A stretch of 57,635 bases of DNA from positions 1 through 57,635 of the forward strand of contig ONIU01000008.1 of the NCBI GenBank assembly GCA_900317935.1, given 5' to 3'. The notes below the pieces were generated by a model that saw only the letters and a list, made by a program, of their open reading frames with translations, did no database searches and was not told where the DNA came from. The DNA is from an uncultured bacterium (GTDB lineage Bacteria; Muiribacteriota; Ozemobacteria; Ozemobacterales; Ozemobacteraceae). Below, piece by piece: positions 34,899-42,092 of this stretch; position 1 is the stretch's first letter, and the number at the start of each line of letters is the position of its first letter. A program made the translations under genes and the position numbers.

Positions 34899-35906
34899 AT
34901 GGCAAATATAAAAGAAACATATGCTCAAAGACATTATGAATCTGCTTTAGATTATTTCGAACAGGGAAATTATGATAAAGCTCTTCAGCAGATAGATAAT
35001 GCTATTCAAAAATCGCCTAATAATCCGGATTATTATTCGACGAAAGGTGTGTTTTTGCATCGAATGAATGATATTCCTAAGGCTATTAATGCATATCAGA
35101 AAGCAATAGAAGTCTTTCCTGGGCATACTTTTTCTCACTACAATCTTGGTATTATTTTTATGAAGGATGGAAAAATCCTTCAGGCAATACAGCAGTGGGA
35201 AGAAGTTATAAAAAATAAGCCTGATGATGTTGATTCTATTTTTAATATAGCAGTAGCTTTGTCTAAATTAGGAAAGTCTAAGCAGGCTATTCCTTTTTAT
35301 AAAAAAGTTTTAGAATATGACCCCTGCCATGTTATGACTCATCAGAATTTAGCTGTTATTTATAGAGATGAATGCGATTATGCTCAGGCTAAATATCATT
35401 TTAATATTTTGAAGGATTTGGATACAACATATTCTGAAGTTGTAGATAAAGAAATATTCCGCTGTGAGGAACAAGAATTCTTAGCAAAAATAGAGGAAGA
35501 AAAGAAACAAACCGCAAGCTTTATCGGAACTGGCGATAATAGCGATATGGGCAAGGCTCTTTCTGCTTTGATTAAGGAAGACTTTGACAACGCTCTTGAT
35601 TTTGCAAATATTATTTTAAGTGACAGCCCAGAGGACAAAAATGCCTTATTAGTGAAAGCTCAGGCATTAGCTGGCAAATATAAAGATGAAGAAGCCTTAA
35701 AAGTATTGAATAAAGTTGTTGAACTTTATCCTGAAGAAATAGAAGCTTATTTTCAAATGGGAACCATATCTATGAATCTTGGTAAATATTCGCAGGCGAT
35801 GGATTATTTTCAGAAAATTAAAAAATTAGATGCTAACTATCCTTTAATTGATGAAAATATTGATATTGTCCGTAAATATATTATTAATGGAGGCCAGAAT
35901 ATCTGA
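34899..35906 (+). CDS. TPR-repeat protein
   Basis: 335 residues, no signal peptide, so cytoplasmic. Five or six TPR units are seen: ALDYFEQGNYDKALQQIDNA (about 16-35), KGVFLHRMNDIPKAINAYQK, YNLGIIFMKDGKILQAIQQW, FNIAVALSKLGKSKQAIPFY, and after a linker (about 195-225) two more with ALKVLNKVVELYPEE and MGTISMNLGKYSQAMDYFQK. It is a protein-protein scaffold. It overlaps the diguanylate cyclase gene by one base (TGATG), so it may be the partner of the c-di-GMP sensor; that is inference from coupling. Confidence 0.88.
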   Translation: MANIKETYAQRHYESALDYFEQGNYDKALQQIDNAIQKSPNNPDYYSTKGVFLHRMNDIPKAINAYQKAIEVFPGHTFSHYNLGIIFMKDGKILQAIQQWEEVIKNKPDDVDSIFNIAVALSKLGKSKQAIPFYKKVLEYDPCHVMTHQNLAVIYRDECDYAQAKYHFNILKDLDTTYSEVVDKEIFRCEEQEFLAKIEEEKKQTASFIGTGDNSDMGKALSALIKEDFDNALDFANIILSDSPEDKNALLVKAQALAGKYKDEEALKVLNKVVELYPEEIEAYFQMGTISMNLGKYSQAMDYFQKIKKLDANYPLIDENIDIVRKYIINGGQNI

Positions 35907-37996
35907 TGGCCGGCTTGAATAAAAAAACTGTGATTAAATATTTTGCTGGAATAAGAGTAAAATTAACTGTAATCATACTTTGCGTAACTTTGATTCCATT
36001 AGGACTCTTAGGTTATTGGTCTTATAATACTCAGAAGGAAATCATAACCAGAGAAGTTACAGCTAATCATATTGAACTTTCAAATACCATAGCTCGTGGA
36101 ATATATGAAAATCTGGAATTTACCCGCAGACTTCTAAATTCTATTGGAGAACTCAAAGTTGTTCAATCTCTGAATCCAGAAATAACCGAAGACTATTTTA
36201 ACGCACTAACGCGCCATTTCTCGTTCTTTAAGTTAATGTATCTTATAGACAGTGCTAGAAAAATAGTTGCTAGCACTGATCCAAGTGTTGCATTGCCAGA
36301 AGATTGGCTTTTTTCTAAGGCAGTTAAAAGAAGTTATCAGGGGTCTCTTTCTGAAGTAAGAACATCATTAGACGGGCCTCCTACAATGACATTGGAATCC
36401 GTTATCCGTTCGCCAAACATGGGTATTAATGGAGTTTTGATTTCTGAAGTAAATCTTTCCAGCATAAAAGAGCTGTTGAAGAATGCTTTAAAGAACTCTA
36501 AATCTCAAGGATTGGTATTCGATGAAGTCGGAGCTGTTATTGCTCGCTCTGATGAAAATGCTGGAATATCTGACGTAGCTTTTTCTGAAGTTGTAGATTC
36601 AGATATAACCAATTTAAAGACTATAAATGGTGAATCCTATCTGCTTACCGCGGTTTCTCTCAAAAAATTTGATTTTTATCAGGCTCCAAACTGGACTATA
36701 GTTCTGCAGGTTCCCGAAAGAATTGCTTTTGCTGCGGCATATAAATTCAGGGAACGTATGGTAAGCATGTTTGGTTTGACCGCCTTGATTTCTATTATTA
36801 TTGCTATTTTGTTAGCTAGGGGTTTCACTGTTCCTATCGGAAAACTGGTTGAAGGTGCTTCAAATATCAGCCATGGCAATTTTGATAAAGAAATGAAGCC
36901 TGTTTCTGCTGATGAAATTGGGGAACTCACTCAAATCTTTGATGAAATGAGAATCAATATTAAGAATACTAAGGCTGATTTAGATGATAAAATCAAACAG
37001 CTTTCTACTCTATATGAAGTTGGTAAAGCAGTTACTTCAGAATTAAATTTTGTTAAACTGCAGAATATGATTCTTGATATTGTTGCCAAAGTTTTGAAGG
37101 CAGAAAAAGGTTCTTTGATGCTTATAGATGATGCTGAAAAGACTTTGACAATAGGCGTGGCAATAGGTTTAAGCGATGAAATAACAAGAGATACACGACT
37201 TGAAGTCGGTGATTCTGTTGCCGGCTGGGTAGTTAAGAACAGAAAGTTCCTCTTTGTTAAAAATGTTGAAGAAGATGAAGAATTCTTAAACATTAAAAAA
37301 CAGAATGTTAAAGCTGGAACATTAATGTGTGCGCCGCTCATTTCTAAAGATAAGATTATGGGTGCTTTAAATGTTTCTAAGTCAATTCCAGGAAGTTTCT
37401 CTGACAATGATTTCGAACTATTTGTCAATTTGGCAAATCAGGTTGCTATTGCAATAGACAACGCCAGACTCTATCGTTATGCTGTAACTGACGAAATGAC
37501 AAAACTTTATAATCACAGATATTTCCAGCAGAGATTAGATGAAGAACTCTTAAGAGCAGATCGCTATGAAGATCATATTTCTCTCTTGATTCTTGATGTC
37601 GATCACTTTAAGCATTTTAACGATACTTATGGTCACCCGGAAGGCGATAGAGTTTTGAAGACTGTTGCAAGACTCATAGAAAAGAGTATTCGTGAAATAG
37701 ATATTGCCGCAAGATACGGCGGTGAAGAATTTGTTGTTATTTGTCCGGAAAAATCAGGAACAGGTGCTCTTGTTCCTGCTGAACGTATTAGAAAAGCAAT
37801 CGAAGGATTTGATTTCAGAATCAATGGAGTTCATGTACCGATAACAGTATCTGTCGGTGCAGCTTGTTATCCTGACAATGCTACTACTAAAGCAGAATTA
37901 ATCAAAAAATCTGACACTGCGTTGTATTATTCAAAAGAAAACGGCAGAAACAGATCGACGTTGTATAATCCAATAATGGTAGAACATGAGGAATAA
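35906..37996 (+). CDS. Membrane diguanylate cyclase: Cache-like sensor, HAMP, GAF, GGDEF
   Basis: 696 residues. TM1 (about 17-38), a Cache-like periplasmic sensor (39-285), TM2 (about 287-306), HAMP (307-360), GAF (about 375-520) and GGDEF (525-690). The active site is YGGEEFVVICP, the GGEEF form of an active cyclase. An inhibitory I-site RxxD (REID) sits five residues upstream, so product feedback is expected. Substrate-site residues DVDHFKHFNDTYGHPEGD are complete. It makes c-di-GMP from two GTP. It is coupled to the TPR gene upstream and 5 bases from the HEAT gene downstream. Confidence 0.95.
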   Translation: MAGLNKKTVIKYFAGIRVKLTVIILCVTLIPLGLLGYWSYNTQKEIITREVTANHIELSNTIARGIYENLEFTRRLLNSIGELKVVQSLNPEITEDYFNALTRHFSFFKLMYLIDSARKIVASTDPSVALPEDWLFSKAVKRSYQGSLSEVRTSLDGPPTMTLESVIRSPNMGINGVLISEVNLSSIKELLKNALKNSKSQGLVFDEVGAVIARSDENAGISDVAFSEVVDSDITNLKTINGESYLLTAVSLKKFDFYQAPNWTIVLQVPERIAFAAAYKFRERMVSMFGLTALISIIIAILLARGFTVPIGKLVEGASNISHGNFDKEMKPVSADEIGELTQIFDEMRINIKNTKADLDDKIKQLSTLYEVGKAVTSELNFVKLQNMILDIVAKVLKAEKGSLMLIDDAEKTLTIGVAIGLSDEITRDTRLEVGDSVAGWVVKNRKFLFVKNVEEDEEFLNIKKQNVKAGTLMCAPLISKDKIMGALNVSKSIPGSFSDNDFELFVNLANQVAIAIDNARLYRYAVTDEMTKLYNHRYFQQRLDEELLRADRYEDHISLLILDVDHFKHFNDTYGHPEGDRVLKTVARLIEKSIREIDIAARYGGEEFVVICPEKSGTGALVPAERIRKAIEGFDFRINGVHVPITVSVGAACYPDNATTKAELIKKSDTALYYSKENGRNRSTLYNPIMVEHEE

Positions 37997-38001
37997 TAGC
38001 T

Positions 38002-39555
38002 ATGGATATTAAGATTAAAAGACTTCTAAAGGATTTGCACAATCCAGATGATGATTTGAGAACTTTGTCGGCTATGACCTTGATGAAGCTTGATTTTCCT
38101 GAAGAAGAAACGAGAAATGAAGTTGTATCTAATCTTGTCAAAGCTACTCAGGATGAAAACGTATCAGTAAGGTTTTTCGCTAGAAAAGCTCTGGATAAAA
38201 TCAGTATGGCAGAAAAACTTATGATTACATCTGTTGAAGGGGCTACTGTTCCGATAAAAGACAGACTGACTTCTCATAATTTTAGAACAAGACTGTCTGC
38301 TGTAATGGAAATTAAAAACAAAGCTCAAAAGGGTGAAGAAGCTATAAAAGCAGAATACAAACCTGTGCTTCAAAAAATGCTTGAAACAGAAGACCATCCT
38401 TTTGTTGTCGCAGGGCTTATAAGCTGTCTTAAATTCTTTTTGGAAAAAGAAGAAGCCTCTTTATTAAGCAAATTTTTGACCGACCCAGACAATCGTGTTC
38501 GTTCAAATACTATAGAAGCCATAGAATACTTAAAGGCTGAAGATGCTATTCCTAGCCTCTTTTCTGCATTGTCTGACAATGACAACCGTATTAGAGCTGT
38601 TGCAGCAAAAGCTTTGCAGTCTTTCGGAGAAGAAAAGGTTTTTACAGAACTGAAGAAAATGCTTGAATCTCCAGAAGAATGGATGAAGGGTAGTGCAATA
38701 TATGCTCTTTCTCATATTCAAGCTGGTGAAGCAATAAAAATGCTTATGGAAGCAGCTAGAAAGAGTACCAGTCCCGATACTAAAACCAAAGCGGTTATTG
38801 CATTGGCAAACTACTGTGATTCTACTGCTTACAGCTTTTTAAAGGGCATGAGTATTAGCGGAGATGATATTTCTAAAGAAGCTGCTGTCAGAGCATTGAA
38901 GTTAATGGAAGAAAAATATGGTAGCGAACCTCCCTCTACCACTATGGTTACAGAAAATGAAATCGAAGAAGATAAAAACGAAAGCGCCGAAAAACAAGCA
39001 GAAGGTGCTAAAGAAGAAGATTTAGCAACAACAGTTACTAAATTTTTCCGACGCGGTAAAGAAGAGGCTATAGGTCTTTCTAGCAAAGCTGCCATTAATT
39101 TTGCTCTTAATGATTTGAGAAAAGAAAGAGACGAACATATTAGAGAAGTCGGTCGTTCTGTCTACGACTTATATCAGGGCGGAGAACTGGAATGGCAGGA
39201 TTTGCTTGCTATAGGTAACGAAATATTAAGAATGAATTATTTTATTCAGAAATATAGCGAACAGCCAGAAAAGAAAGCTGCTGCAAAATCAAGTGAAGGC
39301 TTTTTTGCACAGTTAAAGAGCTTTTTCAGCCCCAAAACCCAGGAACAGAAGAATTCTGCAAATCAGATAGAACATTACACAAAAAGACGTGATGATTTGT
39401 TCTTTAGAATGGGTCAGCTTGCTTTGAAAAAATATGAAGATAAAGAAGATGACTTCAAGCCTAAATCTCTTGAAGCTCAGTATTTAACTTACCAAAAACT
39501 GGCTGATAGACTTGAAAAAGAACAGAGACGTCTGGAAGAAAGCAGCCAAGAATAA
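38002..39555 (+). CDS. HEAT-repeat protein
   Basis: 517 residues, cytoplasmic. Residues 1-300 are HEAT repeats of the bacterial type (DNRVRSNTIEAIEYLKAEDA, DNRIRAVAAKALQSFGEE, EEWMKGSAIYALSHI). A charged linker (about 305-350) follows, then a helical part (about 355-517) with FFRRGKEEAIGLSSKAAINF and a coiled-coil end. It is a scaffold of unknown partner. It is the last gene of the TPR-GGDEF-HEAT operon and is related in style to the HEAT-TPR protein of the pilT operon (43891-46308), which suggests that both serve the pilus or surface-motility machinery; that is inference. Confidence 0.88.
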   Translation: MDIKIKRLLKDLHNPDDDLRTLSAMTLMKLDFPEEETRNEVVSNLVKATQDENVSVRFFARKALDKISMAEKLMITSVEGATVPIKDRLTSHNFRTRLSAVMEIKNKAQKGEEAIKAEYKPVLQKMLETEDHPFVVAGLISCLKFFLEKEEASLLSKFLTDPDNRVRSNTIEAIEYLKAEDAIPSLFSALSDNDNRIRAVAAKALQSFGEEKVFTELKKMLESPEEWMKGSAIYALSHIQAGEAIKMLMEAARKSTSPDTKTKAVIALANYCDSTAYSFLKGMSISGDDISKEAAVRALKLMEEKYGSEPPSTTMVTENEIEEDKNESAEKQAEGAKEEDLATTVTKFFRRGKEEAIGLSSKAAINFALNDLRKERDEHIREVGRSVYDLYQGGELEWQDLLAIGNEILRMNYFIQKYSEQPEKKAAAKSSEGFFAQLKSFFSPKTQEQKNSANQIEHYTKRRDDLFFRMGQLALKKYEDKEDDFKPKSLEAQYLTYQKLADRLEKEQRRLEESSQE

Positions 39556-39566
39556 CAGCAATAGCA

Positions 39567-40043
39567 ATGCAAACCCAAGAAATAGTCTCTAAACTCTGGA
39601 ATCTATGCTGGAGCTTCTTCAAATATTGATGAGCCAAAGAATTTAAAGAAAATTATTAATTCTATTAATGAATTAGACTGGTTTTCTGCAAAAGAAGAAG
39701 GTTTTGGAGACCTTTACGAAGGCTTGTTAGAAAAGAATGCTAACGAAAAGAAATCGGGTGCTGGTCAGTATTTTACCCCAAGACCTCTGATTGAAGTAAT
39801 GACAAGGCTTATAATGCCGAAGATAGACACTCTGTCAAAGACGAAAGATTAACCTGCTTTACTCGTGAACAGATTGCTCAAAAGGCTAATTCATTAGATT
39901 TGGGCTTAATAAGAGATGAAGCTGTTGTGGACTATGAAGATTTGCCTGAACCGATTGAAAGCGGTGAAGAAGCTATCGCATTATTAGACGAAGCCAGCGA
40001 TTTGCTATTAAGCGTGGTCAATGAGCTGAAAGAGAAGAGATGA
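39567..40043 (+). pseudogene. hsdM: hsdM remnant (type I restriction-modification methylase)
   Basis: Three pieces of HsdM in different frames. The first is the start MQTQEIVSKLWNLC (39567-39608), which then runs to an early stop. The second (about 39601-39852) reads IYAGASSNIDEPKNLKKIIN, EEGFGDLYEGLLEKNANEKK and SGAGQYFTPRPLIEVM, the segment before the SAM site, and stops at TAA. The third (about 39813-40043) is the C-terminal end ERLTCFTREQIAQKANSLDL, DYEDLPEPIESG and so on to TGA. The SAM-binding (DPACGTG) and NPPF motifs are deleted, so no active methylase can be made. hsdS remains follow. Confidence 0.88.
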
Positions 40044-40052
40044 GAGCGGACG

Positions 40053-40340
40053 AGGCTAACGCCTCTTAGAGAGGAGAGTTGAAAACGGAAAACGGAAAAC
40101 TGAGAACTGAGAACTGAAAGTTGAGAGTTAAGAGCAAGAGAGCAGGAGAGCAGAGAGCTGAGGGAAGAACGTCCTAAAGCCCCTACTTGAGGAGGGGTGG
40201 CAGCTGTAAGCTGACGGGGTGGTGACCGAACCAGAGTAAAACCCTGTTTAGCGATAGCGTATAAATATAACCAAAGAACTAAAGTTTACTCTGACTACGT
40301 CACCCCTCAGTCGAGCATTCGCTCGCCAGCTCCCCCACCT
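40053..40340. repeat. Repeats in the decayed island: hairpin, family B array, family E (E4)
   Basis: GAGGC-TAAC-GCCTC (40053-40066) is followed by a family B array (40072-40163) of GAAAACGG, TGAGAACTGA and AGAGAGCTGAG units. An E-type element (40163-40340) comes next. Its two arms (GGGGTGGCAGCTGTAAGCTG and the inverted copy ending near 40340) flank a middle with AGAGTAAA/TTTACTCT. No gene is seen. Confidence 0.7.
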
Positions 40341-40420
40341 GCGTGGTGGAGCATCTTAAGGACTGTCACAACCGCTCTGACTTTGGGGAAGATTTTCGTT
40401 TCAAACAAGACGCGCCCCCA

Positions 40421-40475
40421 GAATTTTTGAAAAAAATTGCTGGGGGAGCTGTCAGCTCGCTGACTGAGGGGGTCT
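40421..40475. repeat. Family E hairpin module (copy E5)
   Basis: GCCCCCAG/CTGGGGG with an AATTTTT/AAAAATT inner stem, then GTCAGC/GCTGAC and TGAGGGGGT. It lies just upstream of the hsdS fragment. Confidence 0.7.
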
Positions 40476-40816
40476 TAACAGAAACCGACGACCAGACAAA
40501 CGCCAATACCACCGAAGGCTTGCCGCTCGGCTGGAAAAAAGCCAACCTTGGTGACGTTATCCACTTGGTTCAAGATAAGTATAACCCAACATTAGATGAT
40601 TCTAAAATATCCCCTTTCTCAAAGGGGAACGGCTGCCAAAGGCAGTCAAGGGGATTTTTGAGAAGTTTATTAAGCAGTAGTAAGCTAAGTCAGAAGACTA
40701 TTACTTATAAAAATCCCCCAGTCAGATGAAGCTGACATCCCCCTTTAATAAAGGGGGTATTTTAGAACCGAGCTGATGAAGCCAGCAGCTTGGAGTTGCT
40801 AAAACAGAGTTTGTAG
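40475..40816 (+). pseudogene. hsdS: hsdS remnant interrupted by a family E repeat
   Basis: The first part (to about 40608) reads TDDQTNANTTEGLPLGWKKA and NLGDVIHLVQDKY, the start of an HsdS target-recognition domain (usual LPxGWxxxxLGDV). At about 40608 an E-type repeat replaces the coding sequence. At 40766-40816 a last piece, NRADEASSLELLKQSL and a stop, matches the conserved HsdS C-terminal helix. Nearly all of both recognition domains is lost. An open frame 40343-40729 covers part of this but is not a real gene. Confidence 0.8.
40608..40765. repeat. Family E composite repeat (copy E6) inserted in hsdS
   Basis: Starts TCCCCTTTCTCAAAGGGG, AACGGCTGCC/GGCAGTC, AAGGGGATTTTTGAGAAG, a linker with AGAAGACTAT, then GTCAGATGAAGCTGAC and CCCCCTTTAATAAAGGGGG. 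It aligns module by module with 22945-23095. It separates two hsdS coding pieces, which shows that it arrived after the gene, or helped its decay. Confidence 0.8.
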
Positions 40817-40869
40817 AGCGGAGAGAACGGAAAATTGAGAACGGAGAGTGGAGAACGGAGAATGAAAAA
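40817..40869. repeat. Family B array, left flank of four-helix-bundle cassette 2
   Basis: Units AGAGAACGG, TTGAGAACGG, GGAGAACGGAGAATG run directly into the TTG start codon of the four-helix gene at 40870. The right flank at 41230-41380 is the inverted form. Confidence 0.85.
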
Positions 40870-41241
40870 TTGAGAGAAAGCATTTTAGCTAATAAAACTG
40901 TTGATTTTGCTGTTCGAATAGTTAGATTTTATCAGTATTTATGCAAAGAGAAAAAAGAATATGTTCTTTCAAAACAAATATTAAGAAGCGGAACAAGTAT
41001 TGGAGCTAATGTTAGAGAAAGTCGTAATGCACAAAGCAAGGCGGATTTTATAAATAAGCTGAATGTAGCACTTAAAGAAGCTGATGAAACTCAATATTGG
41101 TTAGAAATAATGGAAAGAGCCGAAATAATCGATTTCAAACAAATTGAAAGACTGCATAACAATTTGAATGAAATTATTTCTATTTTGGTAAGTTCTATAA
41201 AAACTGTAAAAAAGAAACTAAAAGCAGAAAGCGGAGAATAA
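40870..41241 (+). CDS. Four-helix-bundle protein (S23/IVS-encoded family), second copy
   Basis: 123 residues with the family pattern ILANKTVDFAVRIVRFYQYL, SKQILRSGTSIGANVRESRN and FINKLNVALKEADETQYWLE. This is the KSxxFAxxIVxLYxxL branch, clearly different from the WQKAMELA branch at 8457. The start is a TTG inside repeat sequence; no in-frame ATG exists nearby. The C-terminal codons (KAESGE) and stop also merge into repeat units (GCGGAGAATAA). It sits in the decayed hsd island, framed by inverted family B arrays. Function is not established for free-standing members. Confidence 0.9.
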   Translation: MRESILANKTVDFAVRIVRFYQYLCKEKKEYVLSKQILRSGTSIGANVRESRNAQSKADFINKLNVALKEADETQYWLEIMERAEIIDFKQIERLHNNLNEIISILVSSIKTVKKKLKAESGE

Positions 41242-41380
41242 AGAACTAAAAACTCAGCTCTCAGTTTTCAGTTTTCAGTTCTCCGTTCTCCCGCTCTACA
41301 TCTCTCAATTCTCAATTCTCAGTTCTCAATTCTCAGCTCTTCCGCTCTTCTCTCTATGCTCTACAGTTCTCCGTTCTCCG
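41230..41380. repeat. Family B array, right flank of four-helix-bundle cassette 2
   Basis: About 150 bases of CTCAGTTTTCAGTTTTCAG, TTCTCCGTTCTCC, TCTCAATTCTCAATTCTCAG and similar units. It reads as the reverse complement of the left flank (GAGAACGGAGAA against TTCTCCGTTCTC), so the two flanks are inverted arms around the gene. Confidence 0.85.
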
Positions 41381-41389
41381 TTTAAAAGC

Positions 41390-41417
41390 TTTACATTTGC
41401 ATTGAATTTACTATACA
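41390..41417 (+). promoter_or_regulatory. Putative promoter of the antitoxin-toxin pair
   Basis: TTTACA (41390-41395), 16-base spacer, TATACA (41412-41417), with an AGAGG ribosome site before the ATG at 41450. It lies just past the family B array. Confidence 0.5.
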
Positions 41418-41449
41418 ATATAAATATAACAAACAAAAGAGGTAAGTAT

Positions 41450-41722
41450 ATGTCTAATTTGACTAGTGTAAGTTTCAGAATAGATAGCGTTTTAAAAAAC
41501 CAAGCAGAAAACTTATTTAAAGAACTTGGCATGAATATGACTACTGCTTTTAATATTTTTTTGAAGCAGTCAGTAAGAGAAGGTAAAATTCCATTTGAAA
41601 TTTCTATGCATACTCCTAATGCAGATACCATTTCTGCTTTAATTGAATCTGAAGAATTATTATCTAATCCTAATACTGTTAAATACGATGTAGAAGACGC
41701 TTTGAAAGAATTAAAAAAATGA
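41450..41722 (+). CDS. RelB/DinJ-family antitoxin
   Basis: 90 residues from ATG 41450; the longer in-frame ATG at 41402 lacks a ribosome site and adds non-family residues. The ribbon-helix-helix DinJ pattern is clear: TSVSFRIDSVLKNQAENLFK, ELGMNMTTAFNIFLKQSVRE and GKIPFEI. It would bind its own operator and neutralise a YafQ-type RNase. It overlaps the toxin start by 4 bases (ATGA). The antitoxin is intact although the toxin is truncated. Confidence 0.92.
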   Translation: MSNLTSVSFRIDSVLKNQAENLFKELGMNMTTAFNIFLKQSVREGKIPFEISMHTPNADTISALIESEELLSNPNTVKYDVEDALKELKK

Positions 41723-41943
41723 GTTACAAAGTTATTTGGACATCAAGATTTAAAAAGGATTATAAAAATGCGATAAAACGTGGCTTTCAAATTGATTTAT
41801 TAGATGAAACAATACGTTTATTAGCTAACGAAGGCAAATTACCTAAAAAATATAAAGAGCACGATTTAACAGGAAACTGGAAAGGATTTAAAGAATGTCA
41901 TATAGAGCCTGATTGGCTTTTAATAATCGTCTCAAAGACTTAA
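41719..41943 (+). pseudogene. YafQ/RelE-family toxin, C-terminally truncated
   Basis: 74 residues against about 90 in the family. The start SYKVIWTSRFKKDYKNAIKR and KKYKEHDLTGNWKGFKECHI fit YafQ, with the conserved EHDL His and HIEPDW residues. After PDWLLI the match breaks and a stop follows. The missing end should contain the last catalytic His (RTGSHSDLF type). In another frame the DNA just after the break reads NRLKDLIEELNEYLYDVA and a stop (41979-41981), the tail of some other protein. The toxin is probably inactive. Confidence 0.8.
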
Positions 41944-42024
41944 TCGAAGAATTGAATGAATACCTCTATGATGTAGCTTAACAAAGTTTAGGTGATGTTT
42001 CCCCCGGATAACTGAAATAGCAAC

Positions 42025-42061
42025 TTGACATAAATTACACCGGCTCATATAATGAGCCGGT
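42025..42061 (+). promoter_or_regulatory. proS promoter with 23-bp palindrome over the -10
   Basis: TTGACA (42025-42030), exactly 17 bases, TATAAT (42048-42053): a consensus sigma70 promoter. The -10 lies in the middle of a perfect 23-bp inverted repeat, 42039-42061, with arms ACCGGCTCAT and ATGAGCCGGT around ATA. The expected transcription start is at about 42060, so only the right arm would be in RNA. A repressor site is more likely than an attenuator. Confidence 0.8.
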
Positions 42062-42092
42062 AACTTATTTTAGGTAAAAAGAAAGGTCTAAC

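Noticed and set aside
40343..40729. 128-residue open frame
   Set aside because: It joins repeat sequence at both ends to a piece of HsdS; the hsdS pseudogene explains the only protein-like part.
41944..42024. T-box or riboswitch upstream of proS
   Set aside because: The consensus promoter leaves a leader of only about 33 bases, which is too short for a T-box, and no T-box motif is present upstream.
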